DNA of 64,000 nt from Lachnospiraceae bacterium (GTDB lineage: Bacteria > Bacillota > Clostridia > Lachnospirales > Lachnospiraceae). The notes under the pieces were generated by a model, which was given only the letters and a program-made list of their open reading frames with translations, was not told the origin of the DNA and did not search any database. The DNA is taken from NCBI GenBank assembly GCA_910575255.1, contig CAJTEM010000001.1, forward strand, positions 209,242 to 273,241. Direction: 5' to 3'. The stretch's first letter is position 1; each line of letters begins with the position of its first letter. This document shows positions 44,899 to 53,933 of the stretch, in pieces. A program made the translations under genes and the position numbers.

Positions 44899-45336
44899 AT
44901 GGAAATGAATGGAGGATTTCTTGTTACCAAAATAAAACAGCTTGGAGACCGGATTTTCGAGAAGATTCTCAGCGAAAAGAATATTGATGCGTTTAATGGA
45001 GCCCAGGGGCGTATTCTTTATGTGCTGTGGCAGGAGGATGGTATCTCAATCAGGTCACTCTCGACTAAATGCGGATTAGCGATAACATCTCTTACTACGA
45101 TGCTGGAAAGAATGGAAAATCAAGGGCTGATAAGCCGTGTTCAGTCTAAAACGGACAAAAGGAAAACACTCCTGTTTCTGACTGAGAAAGCACATGCCTT
45201 AAAGGGCGAGTACGATTCTGTATCTGATGAGATGGGCAGTATTTACTACAAAGGTTTTTCAGAGGAAGAAATTACCCGGTTTGAGGAATGCCTCGACTGC
45301 ATCAGAAAGAATCTTGAGGAGTGGCAGAAGTCATGA
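44899..45336 (+). CDS. MarR family regulator of the radical-SAM mobile pair
   Basis: 145 residues, winged helix with AQGRILYVLWQEDGISIRSL, then LAITSLTTMLERMENQGLIS and SKTDKRKTLLFLTEKA. It would bind the 17-bp inverted repeat directly upstream. Its stop overlaps the next start as ATGA, so the three genes are translationally coupled. The same MarR-plus-two-radical-SAM arrangement is known on mobile elements of Firmicutes as the radical SAM mobile pair system, whose function is unknown. Confidence 0.9.
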   Translation: MEMNGGFLVTKIKQLGDRIFEKILSEKNIDAFNGAQGRILYVLWQEDGISIRSLSTKCGLAITSLTTMLERMENQGLISRVQSKTDKRKTLLFLTEKAHALKGEYDSVSDEMGSIYYKGFSEEEITRFEECLDCIRKNLEEWQKS

Positions 45337-46022
45337 GTATTTGTATCAAAGATCAGATTCAGAACATGAATATCGTCATTGGCTGCACAGTGGGGTGTGC
45401 ATATTGCTATGCCCGCAACAACGTGAAACGCTGGCATATGATTGATGACTTCGCTGCCCCTGAATTCTTTCCGGGTAAGCTCAAGATGATGGAAAAGAAA
45501 CGTCCGCAGAACTTTCTTCTTACCGGCATGAGCGATCTCTCTGGATGGAAGCCGGAATGGAGAGGCGAGGTATTTGCAAAGATCCGTGAAAATCCACAGC
45601 ATCAGTTCCTGTTCCTTACCAAGCGACCTGATTTGCTGGATTTTGATACCGATCTGGAAAACGCATGGTTTGGCGTTACGGTGACGAGGAAAGCAGAACT
45701 GTGGCGTATCGACGCCCTTCGGAAAAACGTCAGAGCAAAACATTATCATGTTACCTTTGAGCCGTTATTCGACGATCCCGGCACAGTTGACCTTTCCGGA
45801 ATCAATTGGATCGTTGTCGGCACCATGACCGGAGCTCAGAGCAGGAAGATTCATACGGAGACGGAATGGGCATGGTCTCTGACGGACCAGGCACATAAGC
45901 TCGGCATTCCGGTGTTTATGAAGGAAGACCTTGTCCCTATCATAGGGGATGAAAATATGATTCAGGAAATGCCGGAAGAATTTAATAAAGTGTTAGAGGT
46001 ACAGAAATCATGGAAGAAGTAA
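45333..46022 (+). CDS. Radical SAM mobile pair protein A
   Basis: 229 residues. CTVGCAYCYAR (about 20-30) is a CxxxCxxC 4Fe-4S motif for radical S-adenosylmethionine chemistry. The rest resembles the Gp37/Gp68-like (DUF5131) relatives: FLFLTKRPDLLDF, FGVTVTRKAELWRIDAL, HVTFEPLFDD and NWIVVGTMTGAQSRK. The substrate is unknown. Start at 45333 because of the ATGA overlap with MarR. It overlaps the partner by 13 bases. Confidence 0.88.
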   Translation: MSICIKDQIQNMNIVIGCTVGCAYCYARNNVKRWHMIDDFAAPEFFPGKLKMMEKKRPQNFLLTGMSDLSGWKPEWRGEVFAKIRENPQHQFLFLTKRPDLLDFDTDLENAWFGVTVTRKAELWRIDALRKNVRAKHYHVTFEPLFDDPGTVDLSGINWIVVGTMTGAQSRKIHTETEWAWSLTDQAHKLGIPVFMKEDLVPIIGDENMIQEMPEEFNKVLEVQKSWKK

Positions 46023-46918
46023 TAAATGGAATCCTCATTCGTGAGGTGGAAACAAAGAACATCATGACTAAGTCTAGTCTGCCGGTAGGCGGTTACTCGG
46101 TCAATCCCTATGTGGGCTGTACACATGCCTGCAAGTATTGCTATGCTTCTTTTATGAAGCGCTTTACCGGGCACAAGGAGGAATGGGGCACTTTCCTTGA
46201 TGTGAAGCATTGGCCGGAAATTAAAAATCCGAAGAAATATGCCGGACAGCGGGTGGTCATCGGTTCTGTGACAGATGGCTACAATCCACAGGAGAAGCAA
46301 TTCGGGAATACCAGAAAACTTCTGGAGCAGCTGATCGGCAGTGATGCAGATATTCTGATTTGCACAAAGTCGGATCTTGTGGTACGGGATATTGATCTAC
46401 TGAAGAAGCTTGGACGTGTAACCGTTTCATGGTCGATCAACACACTAGATGAAAATTTCAAGAACGATATGGACTCTGCTTCGAGCATTGAGCGCCGTAT
46501 CTCTGCTATGAAGCAGGTATATGAAGCAGGTATCCGTACAGTCTGTTTCGTATCCCCGGTATTCCCCGGTATCACGGATTTTGAAGCAATCTTTGAGCGG
46601 GTAAAGGATCAGTGCGATCTGTTCTGGCTCGAAAATCTCAATCTTCGAGGCGGTTTCAAAAAGACAATTATGGATTATATCGCCGGAAAATATCCTGATC
46701 TTGTACCACTTTACGACGAGATCTATAACAAGCATAACCGCAGCTACTTTGAAGCACTTGAAGTAAAAGCTGAGAAAATGGCTAAGAAGTATGATTGTGC
46801 CTTTGTGGATAATGAAATGCCTTATGGCAGAGTCCCGCAGGGACATCCGGTGATCGTAGATTATTTCTATCATGAGGAAATCCGTGGGACAGAGAATACC
46901 GGAAAAAGAAATCGCTAA
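46010..46918 (+). CDS. Radical SAM mobile pair protein B
   Basis: 302 residues. The radical SAM motif CTHACKYCYA is at about 37-46. The region following (VIGSVTDGYNPQEKQFGNTR, LICTKSDLVVRDIDLL, VSWSINTLD) resembles SPL-like or Rv2578c-type radical SAM proteins. It overlaps protein A by 13 bases, so a two-subunit or sequential enzyme pair is likely. GC content is close to its neighbours in the cassette. Confidence 0.9.
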   Translation: MEEVINGILIREVETKNIMTKSSLPVGGYSVNPYVGCTHACKYCYASFMKRFTGHKEEWGTFLDVKHWPEIKNPKKYAGQRVVIGSVTDGYNPQEKQFGNTRKLLEQLIGSDADILICTKSDLVVRDIDLLKKLGRVTVSWSINTLDENFKNDMDSASSIERRISAMKQVYEAGIRTVCFVSPVFPGITDFEAIFERVKDQCDLFWLENLNLRGGFKKTIMDYIAGKYPDLVPLYDEIYNKHNRSYFEALEVKAEKMAKKYDCAFVDNEMPYGRVPQGHPVIVDYFYHEEIRGTENTGKRNR

Positions 46919-47031
46919 CTTCCAGTTTATCGAACAGATAGCAAGTCCAGCCGAGCCAGTCAACGGCAAGTGAATGGGCTTCCGCCCACCGTTGACAGCC
47001 TTGTCTGTTCTTGCTGGTAGGTAATCAAGGG
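46919..47031. other. Spacer after the radical-SAM pair
   Basis: Contains GTCAACGG...CCGTTGAC, an inverted pair around a GGGCTTCCGCCC hairpin. No gene. Confidence 0.4.
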
Positions 47032-47059
47032 GCGACAGCAAAAAGTGCTGCCGCCCTTT
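47030..47059 (+). terminator. Terminator after the radical-SAM cassette
   Basis: GGGCGACAGC pairs with GCTGCCGCCC over 7 bases (one G-U type pair), followed by TTT. Confidence 0.7.
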
Positions 47060-47211
47060 CCAATAATCAAAAAAGGTAAAACAAAAGGACAGACGATAGC
47101 TGTCCTTTTATTATATCATAGGAAAGTGCGTCCTAAGATAGAAAACGCTCCGCGGGGATGCGCACTCCGCGCAGAGGAAGATGGCTGCTGTCGCAGCCGC
47201 GCTCCGGCGCG

Positions 47212-47241
47212 AGAGTCCGGCTTGCCGGACTCTTTGTTTTT
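47212..47241 (+). terminator. GC-rich hairpin with T-run before the recombinase remnant
   Basis: AGAGTCCGG pairs with CCGGACTCT over 4 bases and is followed by TTGTTTTTG. It lies in a GC-rich stretch (47140-47230) with several short inverted pairs, typical of mobile-element junction DNA. Confidence 0.75.
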
Positions 47242-47284
47242 GTCGGTAATCAATTATAATAAAGACACTGGCAAGTGGGAGGAA

Positions 47285-48589
47285 ATGATTTTCCCACAGA
47301 ACGGCGTCCGCTTCATTGCCATCAATGACGGCGTTGACAGCGCACAGGGCGACAACGATTTTGCGCCCTTGCGTAATATTTTTAACGAATGGCTGGTGAG
47401 GGATACGAGCAAGAAAATCCGGGCGGTAAAACGCTCAAAAGGCATGAGTGGGAAGCCCGTCACAAGCAAGCCCGTGTACGGCTACCTCATGGACGAGGAC
47501 GAAAATTTCATCATTGACGAGGAAGCCGCCCCCGTGGTGAAGCAGATATACAGCCTTTGCCTTGCCGGGAACGGTCCGACCAAGATAGCCCGTATGCTCA
47601 CGGAGCAGGAAATCCCCACGCCGGGAACGCTGGAATACCGCCGGACAGGGAGAACCCGCCGCTACCACCCCGGCTATGAGTGCAAGTGGGCGGCGAACAC
47701 CGTGGTACATATCCTTGAAAACCGTGAATACACGGGCTGCCTTGTGAACTTCAAGACCACCACACAATCCTACAAGTGCAGCAAGATTATTTACAACAGC
47801 GAGGACAAACAGGCAATCTTCGAGAACCACCACGAGCAGATAATCGACAAGGACACATGGGAGCGTGTGCAGGAGCTACGCAAGCAGCGCAAACGCCCTA
47901 ACCGCTATGATGAAGTGGGCTTACTCTTTTGTGCCGATTGCGGAAGCGTCATGTACCAGCAGAGGTATCAGACGGACAAGCGGAAACAGGACTGTTACAT
48001 ATGCGGCAGCTACAAGAAGCGCACGGCAGACTGTACGGCGCACTTTATCCGCACCGACCTTTTGACCGCCGGAGTGACCGAGAACCTACGGAAAGTCACC
48101 AGCTACGCCGCCAAGCACGAAGCCCGGTTTATGAAGCTGTTGACCGAGCAGACCGAGGACGGGAGCAAACGCCGGAACGCCGCCAAGAAGAAAGAGCTGG
48201 AAGCGGCAGAAAAACGGATTGCGGAACTCTCCGCTATCTTCAAGCGGCTGTATGAGGACAGCGTGACCGGGCGCATATCGGACGAGCGTTTCACGGAGCT
48301 TTCGGCAGACTACGAAGCCGAGCAAAAGGAACTGAAAGAGAAAGCCGCCGCTTTGCAGAGCGAACTTTCTAAAACGCTGGAAGCCACGGCAAACGCTGAA
48401 AAGTTTATGAAAGTGGTACGCAAGTACACCAGCTTTGAGGAACTCACCCCTACCCTGTTGCGGGAGTTTGTGGAGAAAATCGTAATCCACGAATCGGAAG
48501 CCCTTGACGGGAAACGCCGGGGGAAGCTCCGCAGACAGGAAATCGAAATCTATTACTCTTTTGTCGGCAAGGTAGAATTGCCCGACTAA
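47285..48589 (+). pseudogene. Large serine recombinase lacking its catalytic domain
   Basis: 434 codons from ATG 47285; the frame is open further upstream but unrelated in sequence. The present part starts at the end of the resolvase domain (IFPQNGVRFIAINDGVDSAQ), then the recombinase domain (KPVYGYLMDEDENFIIDEEA, RMLTEQEIPTPG, ENREYTGCLVNFKT), the zinc ribbon (LFCADCGSVM, CYICGSYKK) and the C-terminal coiled coil. The N-terminal region with the catalytic Ser is missing, so it cannot cut DNA. Higher GC content than the flanks and the Tn4451/TnpX-like type point to a mobile element that carried in the radical-SAM pair. Confidence 0.85.
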
Positions 48590-48716
48590 GGCCCGACCCG
48601 TCCGGCAGTCAGCCGGATAGGGAACGGCAAAATTTTTTACACTTCTTTTACTTCTTTATCTCACATGAGCAAAAGTAACTGGAGTGTTCGGACGAGCCAA
48701 AAGTACTTTTTATAGA
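48590..48716. other. Spacer after the recombinase
   Basis: About 125 bases; GC-rich at first (CCGTCCGGCAGTCAGCCGGA), then AT-rich. The right element boundary may lie here. No gene. Confidence 0.4.
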
Positions 48717-48765
48717 TTGACATGTGTGATAAAAAATGCTAAAATATGTGTAATAAAAAATGCAA
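48717..48765 (+). promoter_or_regulatory. Promoter with direct repeats before the AbiEi-like gene
   Basis: TTGACA (48717), 17 bases, TAAAAT (48740). The motif TGTGTGATAAAAAATGC recurs downstream as ATGTGTAATAAAAAATGC, and one copy overlaps the spacer. AbiEi-type antitoxins bind repeats in their own promoter, so autoregulation is plausible. Confidence 0.65.
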
Positions 48766-48794
48766 AGAGTCAACAGGAAAAGGAAGCGGAAAAT

Positions 48795-49421
48795 ATGCGG
48801 GCTAATACTTACGGGAAGATGAATCATTTATATAAAAAATACAGGGGATATACCAGTACCAGGGGATTGACGGAGGAGGGACTGACCAATCGGCAGATAT
48901 CTGTCCTGGCGGAAGAGGGATATCTGGAAAGAGTTTGCCACGGTCATTACTGGATGCTGCAATGCGGATATGAGAAGCCTTACGATTACAAATGTATTGA
49001 AGCATGCTTAAGCAATCCGAGAGCAGTGATATCAATGAAAAGCGCATGCTTTTATCAGGGGATGACAGAGCAGGAACCGGAATATCTGACGGTTTCCACA
49101 GAGCGGACAGACCGCAGTGCGATGAAAACAAATTTTCCAATAGAGAGACATTTTTTTTCGGGCAGCAATTTCCGGCTTGGTCTTAAACATGTGAAGACCG
49201 AATTTGGCTGTTATAATATCTATGATATTGAACGAAGCGTTTGCGACATCATACGTCTGGAGGGTAAGAGTGAAGATCATGAGCTTCTGATAGAAATGCT
49301 GGATTCCGGGAGATTGGAAAAGAGCCGGTACAAACGGATATTGAAATATGCACAGTTGTTTAACCGAGCGAATCTTTTTTCCAGTGACATTTTAGAGAGA
49401 TTATCTGCACAGGATGAGTGA
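48795..49421 (+). CDS. AbiEi-like antitoxin/transcriptional regulator
   Basis: 208 residues from ATG 48795. The N-terminal winged helix (GYTSTRGLTEEGLTNRQISV, EEGYLERVCHGHYWM) and the central part (PRAVISMKSACFYQGMTEQE, ERSVCDIIR) match the AbiEi family of type IV toxin-antitoxin systems, which repress their operon and counter the nucleotidyltransferase toxin AbiEii. No AbiEii follows; instead come a small membrane protein and a PIN-like nuclease, spaced 30 and 27 bases. The three genes are likely one operon with a noncanonical toxin. Confidence 0.85.
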   Translation: MRANTYGKMNHLYKKYRGYTSTRGLTEEGLTNRQISVLAEEGYLERVCHGHYWMLQCGYEKPYDYKCIEACLSNPRAVISMKSACFYQGMTEQEPEYLTVSTERTDRSAMKTNFPIERHFFSGSNFRLGLKHVKTEFGCYNIYDIERSVCDIIRLEGKSEDHELLIEMLDSGRLEKSRYKRILKYAQLFNRANLFSSDILERLSAQDE

Positions 49422-49451
49422 GGGCCTCCGCAGGAGGATGAAAGGGGACTT

Positions 49452-49760
49452 ATGAGTATATACACATCGGAACGCTTCAATGGAATGATATTTTTTGCAT
49501 CAGATAATGAAGGGGAGAATTATAGAGAGCGGTACAGTAAAAGACTTTTAGCCTATTATACGGGGCTGCAGGAGAAAGCAACCTGTCCGGCAACATTCTG
49601 GGACAGGGAAAGTGATTGGGAGACAACGATTTATAACTGGCTGAAAGGGTGGGAGAAGAGACATCCGATATCCGGAATTATCCTGTGTACGATTTTAAGC
49701 GGAATTTTGATCAGTCTGTTGGCAGAGATTATTTTGAAAGCAATTTGTTTCGCTCTATGA
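49452..49760 (+). CDS. Small membrane-anchored protein of unknown function
   Basis: 102 residues. A polar N-terminal domain of about 70 residues without a recognised fold, then one C-terminal hydrophobic helix (GIILCTILSGILISLLAEII) at about 75-95. AAAGGGG precedes the ATG. Position between the AbiEi-like and PIN-like genes suggests part of the same system, possibly anchoring or effector. Confidence 0.75.
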   Translation: MSIYTSERFNGMIFFASDNEGENYRERYSKRLLAYYTGLQEKATCPATFWDRESDWETTIYNWLKGWEKRHPISGIILCTILSGILISLLAEIILKAICFAL

Positions 49761-49787
49761 ATATTTCGAAACGCAGAGGTTTCCGAT

Positions 49788-50435
49788 ATGTATTTTCTGA
49801 TTGATTTTGAGAATGTAGGGAATGAAGGGCTGAGAGGGGCACAGTATCTTTTGAAAGAAGATGCAATGACCATTTTTTTCAGCCAGGCGTGCGAGCAGAT
49901 CGGACAGGGATGTCTTCGCCAGATTATGGATTCTTTCTGTCGTTTGGACATCTGCAAGCTGAAAAAGACAGGAAAGAATGCTCTGGATTTTTACATAGCC
50001 GCAAAAACAGGTGAGATTTTTGGAAGCGGATATCCGGGAAAAGCTGCAATTGTCAGCAGAGACCAGGGTTTCGCCGCGGTAAGAGATTACTGGAATAGCA
50101 GAAGAAAGCCTTCCAGACAAGTGATTTTGGGAAGCAATCTGGAGCAGTGTATATTGTCTGCCAATGAGAATCATATCAGAACTACTCAGCTCAGAGAAGA
50201 ACTAAAGCCGGTCAGGCTGGAGACAGAATTTGCCAGATATGAGGAACGAGCAAAGATACGGGAGATTCTGAAGCAGGCCTTTGAGGATACGGCCTATGAG
50301 GAGAAGCTTGGGAGAATTCAGGAAGTATTTGAGAGGCAGTCGGATAAAAAGGTTCTTTACCTTGATTCTGTAAAAACCTTTGGGAAAAAGGATGGCCTGG
50401 AGATCTACCGGAAGATAAGGGGACTGGCGGGATGA
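49788..50435 (+). CDS. PIN-like domain nuclease
   Basis: 215 residues. Residues 1-115 have PIN/NYN-type acidic positions: Asp in YFLIDFENVGNEGL, Asp in NALDFYIAAKTGEI, and Asp in AIVSRDQGFAAVRDYW. PIN nucleases cut RNA with Mg or Mn and are common toxins. The C-terminal part (about 130-215) is helical and Glu/Lys-rich and may bind a partner. It is the third gene of the AbiEi-like operon and convergent to the MATE gene. Confidence 0.8.
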   Translation: MYFLIDFENVGNEGLRGAQYLLKEDAMTIFFSQACEQIGQGCLRQIMDSFCRLDICKLKKTGKNALDFYIAAKTGEIFGSGYPGKAAIVSRDQGFAAVRDYWNSRRKPSRQVILGSNLEQCILSANENHIRTTQLREELKPVRLETEFARYEERAKIREILKQAFEDTAYEEKLGRIQEVFERQSDKKVLYLDSVKTFGKKDGLEIYRKIRGLAG

Positions 50436-50464
50436 AGGATATATAACGATTTCCATGGAAAGCT

Positions 50465-51844
50465 CTATCCCTCCTTCCTTTCGCCAAGCTCGGGCCAGAC
50501 TGTGACCAGCATGGTACCAAAACAGGCGGCTCCGCCGATAAAGTTGGAGATCGGCTCAGCCATGAAGATGCCTCGGATGCCCAAATCAAACAGATGCGGA
50601 AGAACCAGAATGAGCGGAATCACAATGATAACCTTGCGGAAGATGGAGAAAAATACGGCATTTTTTGATTTCCCCAGGGCCACGAATACGGATTGGCCGG
50701 CAAATTGCAATGACATCATAAAAAAGCCGAAATAGTAGATCTGCATGGCGGGAATGCCCGCAGATACCAAATCGCCCTCATGATTAAAGACGCGGATGAA
50801 AAAGCCGGGAAAGCTGTGAACCAGGCCCCACATGAGGGTGGTATAGGCGATGGACACCACAGACATAAAAATAATTGCCCTCTTGACGCGCCCGTATTGT
50901 CCGGCCCCATAATTATACCCCATAACCGGCTGGGCACTGTTGGTGAGGCCATTGATCGGAAGGGAGATGACCTCCCGGACAGAATTGATGACGGTCATGA
51001 TGCCGATATACAGATCGCCGCCAAAACGTCCTAAGCTGGCATTATACATAATCTGAACCAGGCTGTTGGTGACCGACATGGTAAAGCCGGACAGGCCCAG
51101 TGCAATGATCTCCAGAACACGGCGGCGTTTCAGACGGAATGCCCTTTTCTGCAGCTTCAGAATCGCCTGGTCTCCGGTTAAGAAATGCAGAATCCACAAG
51201 GCAGAAAGGCCCTGGGAAAGGATGGTGGCCCAGGCAGCCCCCTGAACGCCGAGATGAAGAACAAAGATGAAAATCGGATCCAGGATAATGTTGGTGACGG
51301 CGCCAAGCAGTACGGTCAGCATTCCGATCTTTCCGAACCCCTGGGAGTTGATGAAGCTGTTCATGCCAAGGCCGATCATCACAAAGGTGCTGCCGAGCAG
51401 GTAGATCGTGATGTAGGAATCCGCATAGGAGATCGTGGCAGAGGAGGCTCCGAACAGATAAAGCATGGGGCGTTTGAAGATCAGTCCCAAAGCAGTCAGT
51501 GTCAGGCCGCAGCCAACCATCAGAATAAAGGAATTGCCCATGATGGCTTCTGCTTCCTTTTCATTCCCTTTGCCTCTCTGGATGGAGCACAGGGGTGCAC
51601 CGCCCATGCCGAAAAGATTGGCAAAAGCGATTACCATAGAAATGATGGGAAGGCAGAGTCCCAGCCCGGTCAGAGCCATGGTGGCATCCTTCGGGATTCG
51701 TCCGATATAAATCCGGTCAACAATATTATAGAGAACATTGATCAGCTGAGCCAGTGTCATGGGAATGGCCAGGCCGAGGATATTCTTAATTACGCTTCCT
51801 TGTGAAAAGTCATTTTTTCCGTTAGTTTTGTCGATAGAAGCCAT
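50465..51844 (-). CDS. MATE family efflux transporter
   Basis: 459 residues with twelve membrane helices in two similar halves (NILGLAIPMTLAQLINVLYN, VDRIYIGRIP; then GFTMSVTNSLVQIMYNASLG). It exports drugs or metabolites using Na+ or H+. M51844 matches the family N-terminus; no strong ribosome site. It lies downstream of, and in the same direction as, the LysR gene, 124 bases away. Confidence 0.92.
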   Translation of the reverse strand: MASIDKTNGKNDFSQGSVIKNILGLAIPMTLAQLINVLYNIVDRIYIGRIPKDATMALTGLGLCLPIISMVIAFANLFGMGGAPLCSIQRGKGNEKEAEAIMGNSFILMVGCGLTLTALGLIFKRPMLYLFGASSATISYADSYITIYLLGSTFVMIGLGMNSFINSQGFGKIGMLTVLLGAVTNIILDPIFIFVLHLGVQGAAWATILSQGLSALWILHFLTGDQAILKLQKRAFRLKRRRVLEIIALGLSGFTMSVTNSLVQIMYNASLGRFGGDLYIGIMTVINSVREVISLPINGLTNSAQPVMGYNYGAGQYGRVKRAIIFMSVVSIAYTTLMWGLVHSFPGFFIRVFNHEGDLVSAGIPAMQIYYFGFFMMSLQFAGQSVFVALGKSKNAVFFSIFRKVIIVIPLILVLPHLFDLGIRGIFMAEPISNFIGGAACFGTMLVTVWPELGERKEG

Positions 51845-51967
51845 GAGAGGATACCGCCTTTGTGGATGTAATGTTTTTTCCGTATACGCAATGTGCACAG
51901 AAATATAGTAGCACAATTTGCCGGATCCTTCAACTACTTGGGGGGAGGCGCAATCCTGGCCGGTGAT

Positions 51968-52870
51968 TCAGGCAAACACCTCCCGGATTACTTTGCCCAG
52001 CGCTATTGCAGCTTTTGACTGGTAGGTAGAGTAGGGATGGGCAAGCGCCAGCTCCAGAAATACCCCATCTTCCCCGATGGAGAGATATACCGTATCCGGA
52101 TAATCCTCGGCGCAGGAATGGTAAGTAAAGGCCAGTCCCAGCCCGGCCCGGGCCATGGAGGCGCCCAGGTCAGCGGAAATGTTGGTGTTATAGGCAATGG
52201 GCTTGATCCCGGCCTTCTGGAACTGGCGGCGGCTGGTGCTGCCAAGAATGGTATCATAATCGCTGAGAATATATTCAAAGGAAGCCGTATCCTTAAGTTC
52301 GACCCAATAATGGGGGGAGTCTTTGTGTTTGCGGGCAAACTGCATGACCGGATGGTTTCGGTTAGCAACAATAAATATCTCGTCTTTTTTAATAAATTCT
52401 ACTTCGTGGGTCAGGCGGGTCAGAGGCAGGGCTACAACAGCCAGGTCAAGGGAGCCTTCAATCAGGCGGTCTTCTAAGGCCATGCTGTTCTGCTCCACGA
52501 TATCAACCCGGATATTCGGGTATTTCTCATAAAAACGTTTTAATATTTTAGGCAGCATATGTCTGCCGCGGAAGGAGCTGATCCCTAAGATGACACTTCC
52601 GCCGTTGAGCTCCGCCATGTCCCAGAGTTCGTTCTGTACCAGCCGGTAATGAGTCAGTATGGTGCGGGCATTGTCGATGAAAAGAGTCCCGGCGGCAGTG
52701 GGGCGGATTCCTTTTGAAGTGCGGACAAACAACGGAAGGCCCAGTTCGGCTTCATACTGGGAGAGAAATTGGCTGAGGCTGGACTGAGCCATGAAAAGCT
52801 TGTCAGCGGCCCGGGAAATGCTACGCTCATCTGCCAGGGTTACGATATAGGTCAGTTCTTTCAGATGCAT
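51968..52870 (-). CDS. LysR family transcriptional regulator
   Basis: 300 residues. N-terminal winged helix (LKELTYIVTLADERSISRAA, QSSLSQFLSQYEAELGLPLF) and a C-terminal periplasmic-binding-like effector domain. It is divergent from the DUF6282/permease operon, the usual place of a LysR activator. GGAG precedes the ATG at 52870. Confidence 0.92.
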   Translation of the reverse strand: MHLKELTYIVTLADERSISRAADKLFMAQSSLSQFLSQYEAELGLPLFVRTSKGIRPTAAGTLFIDNARTILTHYRLVQNELWDMAELNGGSVILGISSFRGRHMLPKILKRFYEKYPNIRVDIVEQNSMALEDRLIEGSLDLAVVALPLTRLTHEVEFIKKDEIFIVANRNHPVMQFARKHKDSPHYWVELKDTASFEYILSDYDTILGSTSRRQFQKAGIKPIAYNTNISADLGASMARAGLGLAFTYHSCAEDYPDTVYLSIGEDGVFLELALAHPYSTYQSKAAIALGKVIREVFA

Positions 52871-53047
52871 GGTTTTTCTGGCTCCTTTCTTTCCTTCCTT
52901 TGCTTCTCTCATAGATATCGGTTTTTCCGATGAAGTATATAAAGTATTTTCAGTTTCAGCAATCTCTGGAATATTATATGATAAGGCTGCAGGAATTGCA
53001 AGAAAAATTGTTAAATTCATTGATTCTATGACAAGGAGGAGAAGTAA

Positions 53048-53920
53048 ATGGGAACCGTTTCTTTAAAAGGTGTCATTGATATGCATGTGCATTCCAATCC
53101 GGACATCCGCCATCGCAGGTATGACGATTTCGAACTGATGGAGGCGGGAATCCGGGTGGGAGCCAGGGCGATTGTCATTAAGACCCATCAGGGGACAACC
53201 GTAGACCGGGCGTTCTTGTGTAACCGGCATAATGAGATCGTCCATCAGGGGGATAATGATTTTACCATGTTCGGCAGCGTGACCATGAACCGGCAGATGG
53301 GAGGGATCAATCCCTGGGCGGCAGAGAGCGGGCTGAAGCTGGGGGCAAAGGTAATCTGGCTTCCGACCCAGTCAGCGCGGAACAATATGCTCAGGCAGAA
53401 TCAGGATCCGGCAGGCTGTGTAGAGGTGATCCGGGACGGAATGGTGGTTCCGGAGCTTTCGGATATCTTCCGGCTGGTAAAGGATTATGATGTGGTGCTG
53501 GGGACCGGGCATGTGTCGCCGGAGGAATGCTTCCGGGTTGTGGAGGCAGCGAGGAATGCCGGAGTCAGGAAGCTGGTGGTGACTCATCCGGAGTGGTGGA
53601 TGGTGGGAATATCCCTGGAAGATCAGGTGAGGCTGGTAAAGGATTATGATGTGATTCTGGAGCATTGCTTTGCCCAGCCAATGGGCGGCGGAAAATACAA
53701 GAGCAATCTGCCCATGAATCTGGAGGCAGTACAGGCCTGTGGATATAAGAATGTGATGGTGTCCACGGACGGCGGACAGGTGGAGAATCCCAACTGGGAA
53801 ATTGCCCTGGAACAGTATATGCAGTATCTCCTGGATCATGGGGTGGGAGAGAAAGAGCTTCGCTATATGACTCATGACATCCAGGCCGGATTATTAGGAA
53901 TTGAGGAAACGATAAAATAA
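53048..53920 (+). CDS. DUF6282 family metal-dependent hydrolase-like protein
   Basis: 290 residues. TIM-barrel-like with metal-binding His motifs: DMHVHSNPD at about 11, KTHQGTT, GTGHVSPEE, VTHPEW and DILEHCF-like (DVILEHCFAQP). This matches DUF6282, a cytosolic family near amidohydrolases with unknown substrate. AAGGAGGAG precedes the ATG. A MatC-like permease follows 13 bases later, so it probably acts on a compound imported by it. Confidence 0.8.
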   Translation: MGTVSLKGVIDMHVHSNPDIRHRRYDDFELMEAGIRVGARAIVIKTHQGTTVDRAFLCNRHNEIVHQGDNDFTMFGSVTMNRQMGGINPWAAESGLKLGAKVIWLPTQSARNNMLRQNQDPAGCVEVIRDGMVVPELSDIFRLVKDYDVVLGTGHVSPEECFRVVEAARNAGVRKLVVTHPEWWMVGISLEDQVRLVKDYDVILEHCFAQPMGGGKYKSNLPMNLEAVQACGYKNVMVSTDGGQVENPNWEIALEQYMQYLLDHGVGEKELRYMTHDIQAGLLGIEETIK

Positions 53921-53933
53921 CCAGGAGGGAATT

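Noticed and set aside
47045..47284. N-terminal extension of the serine recombinase
   Set aside because: The frame is open, but its protein is unrelated to resolvase domains and covers hairpins and GC-rich junction sequence.
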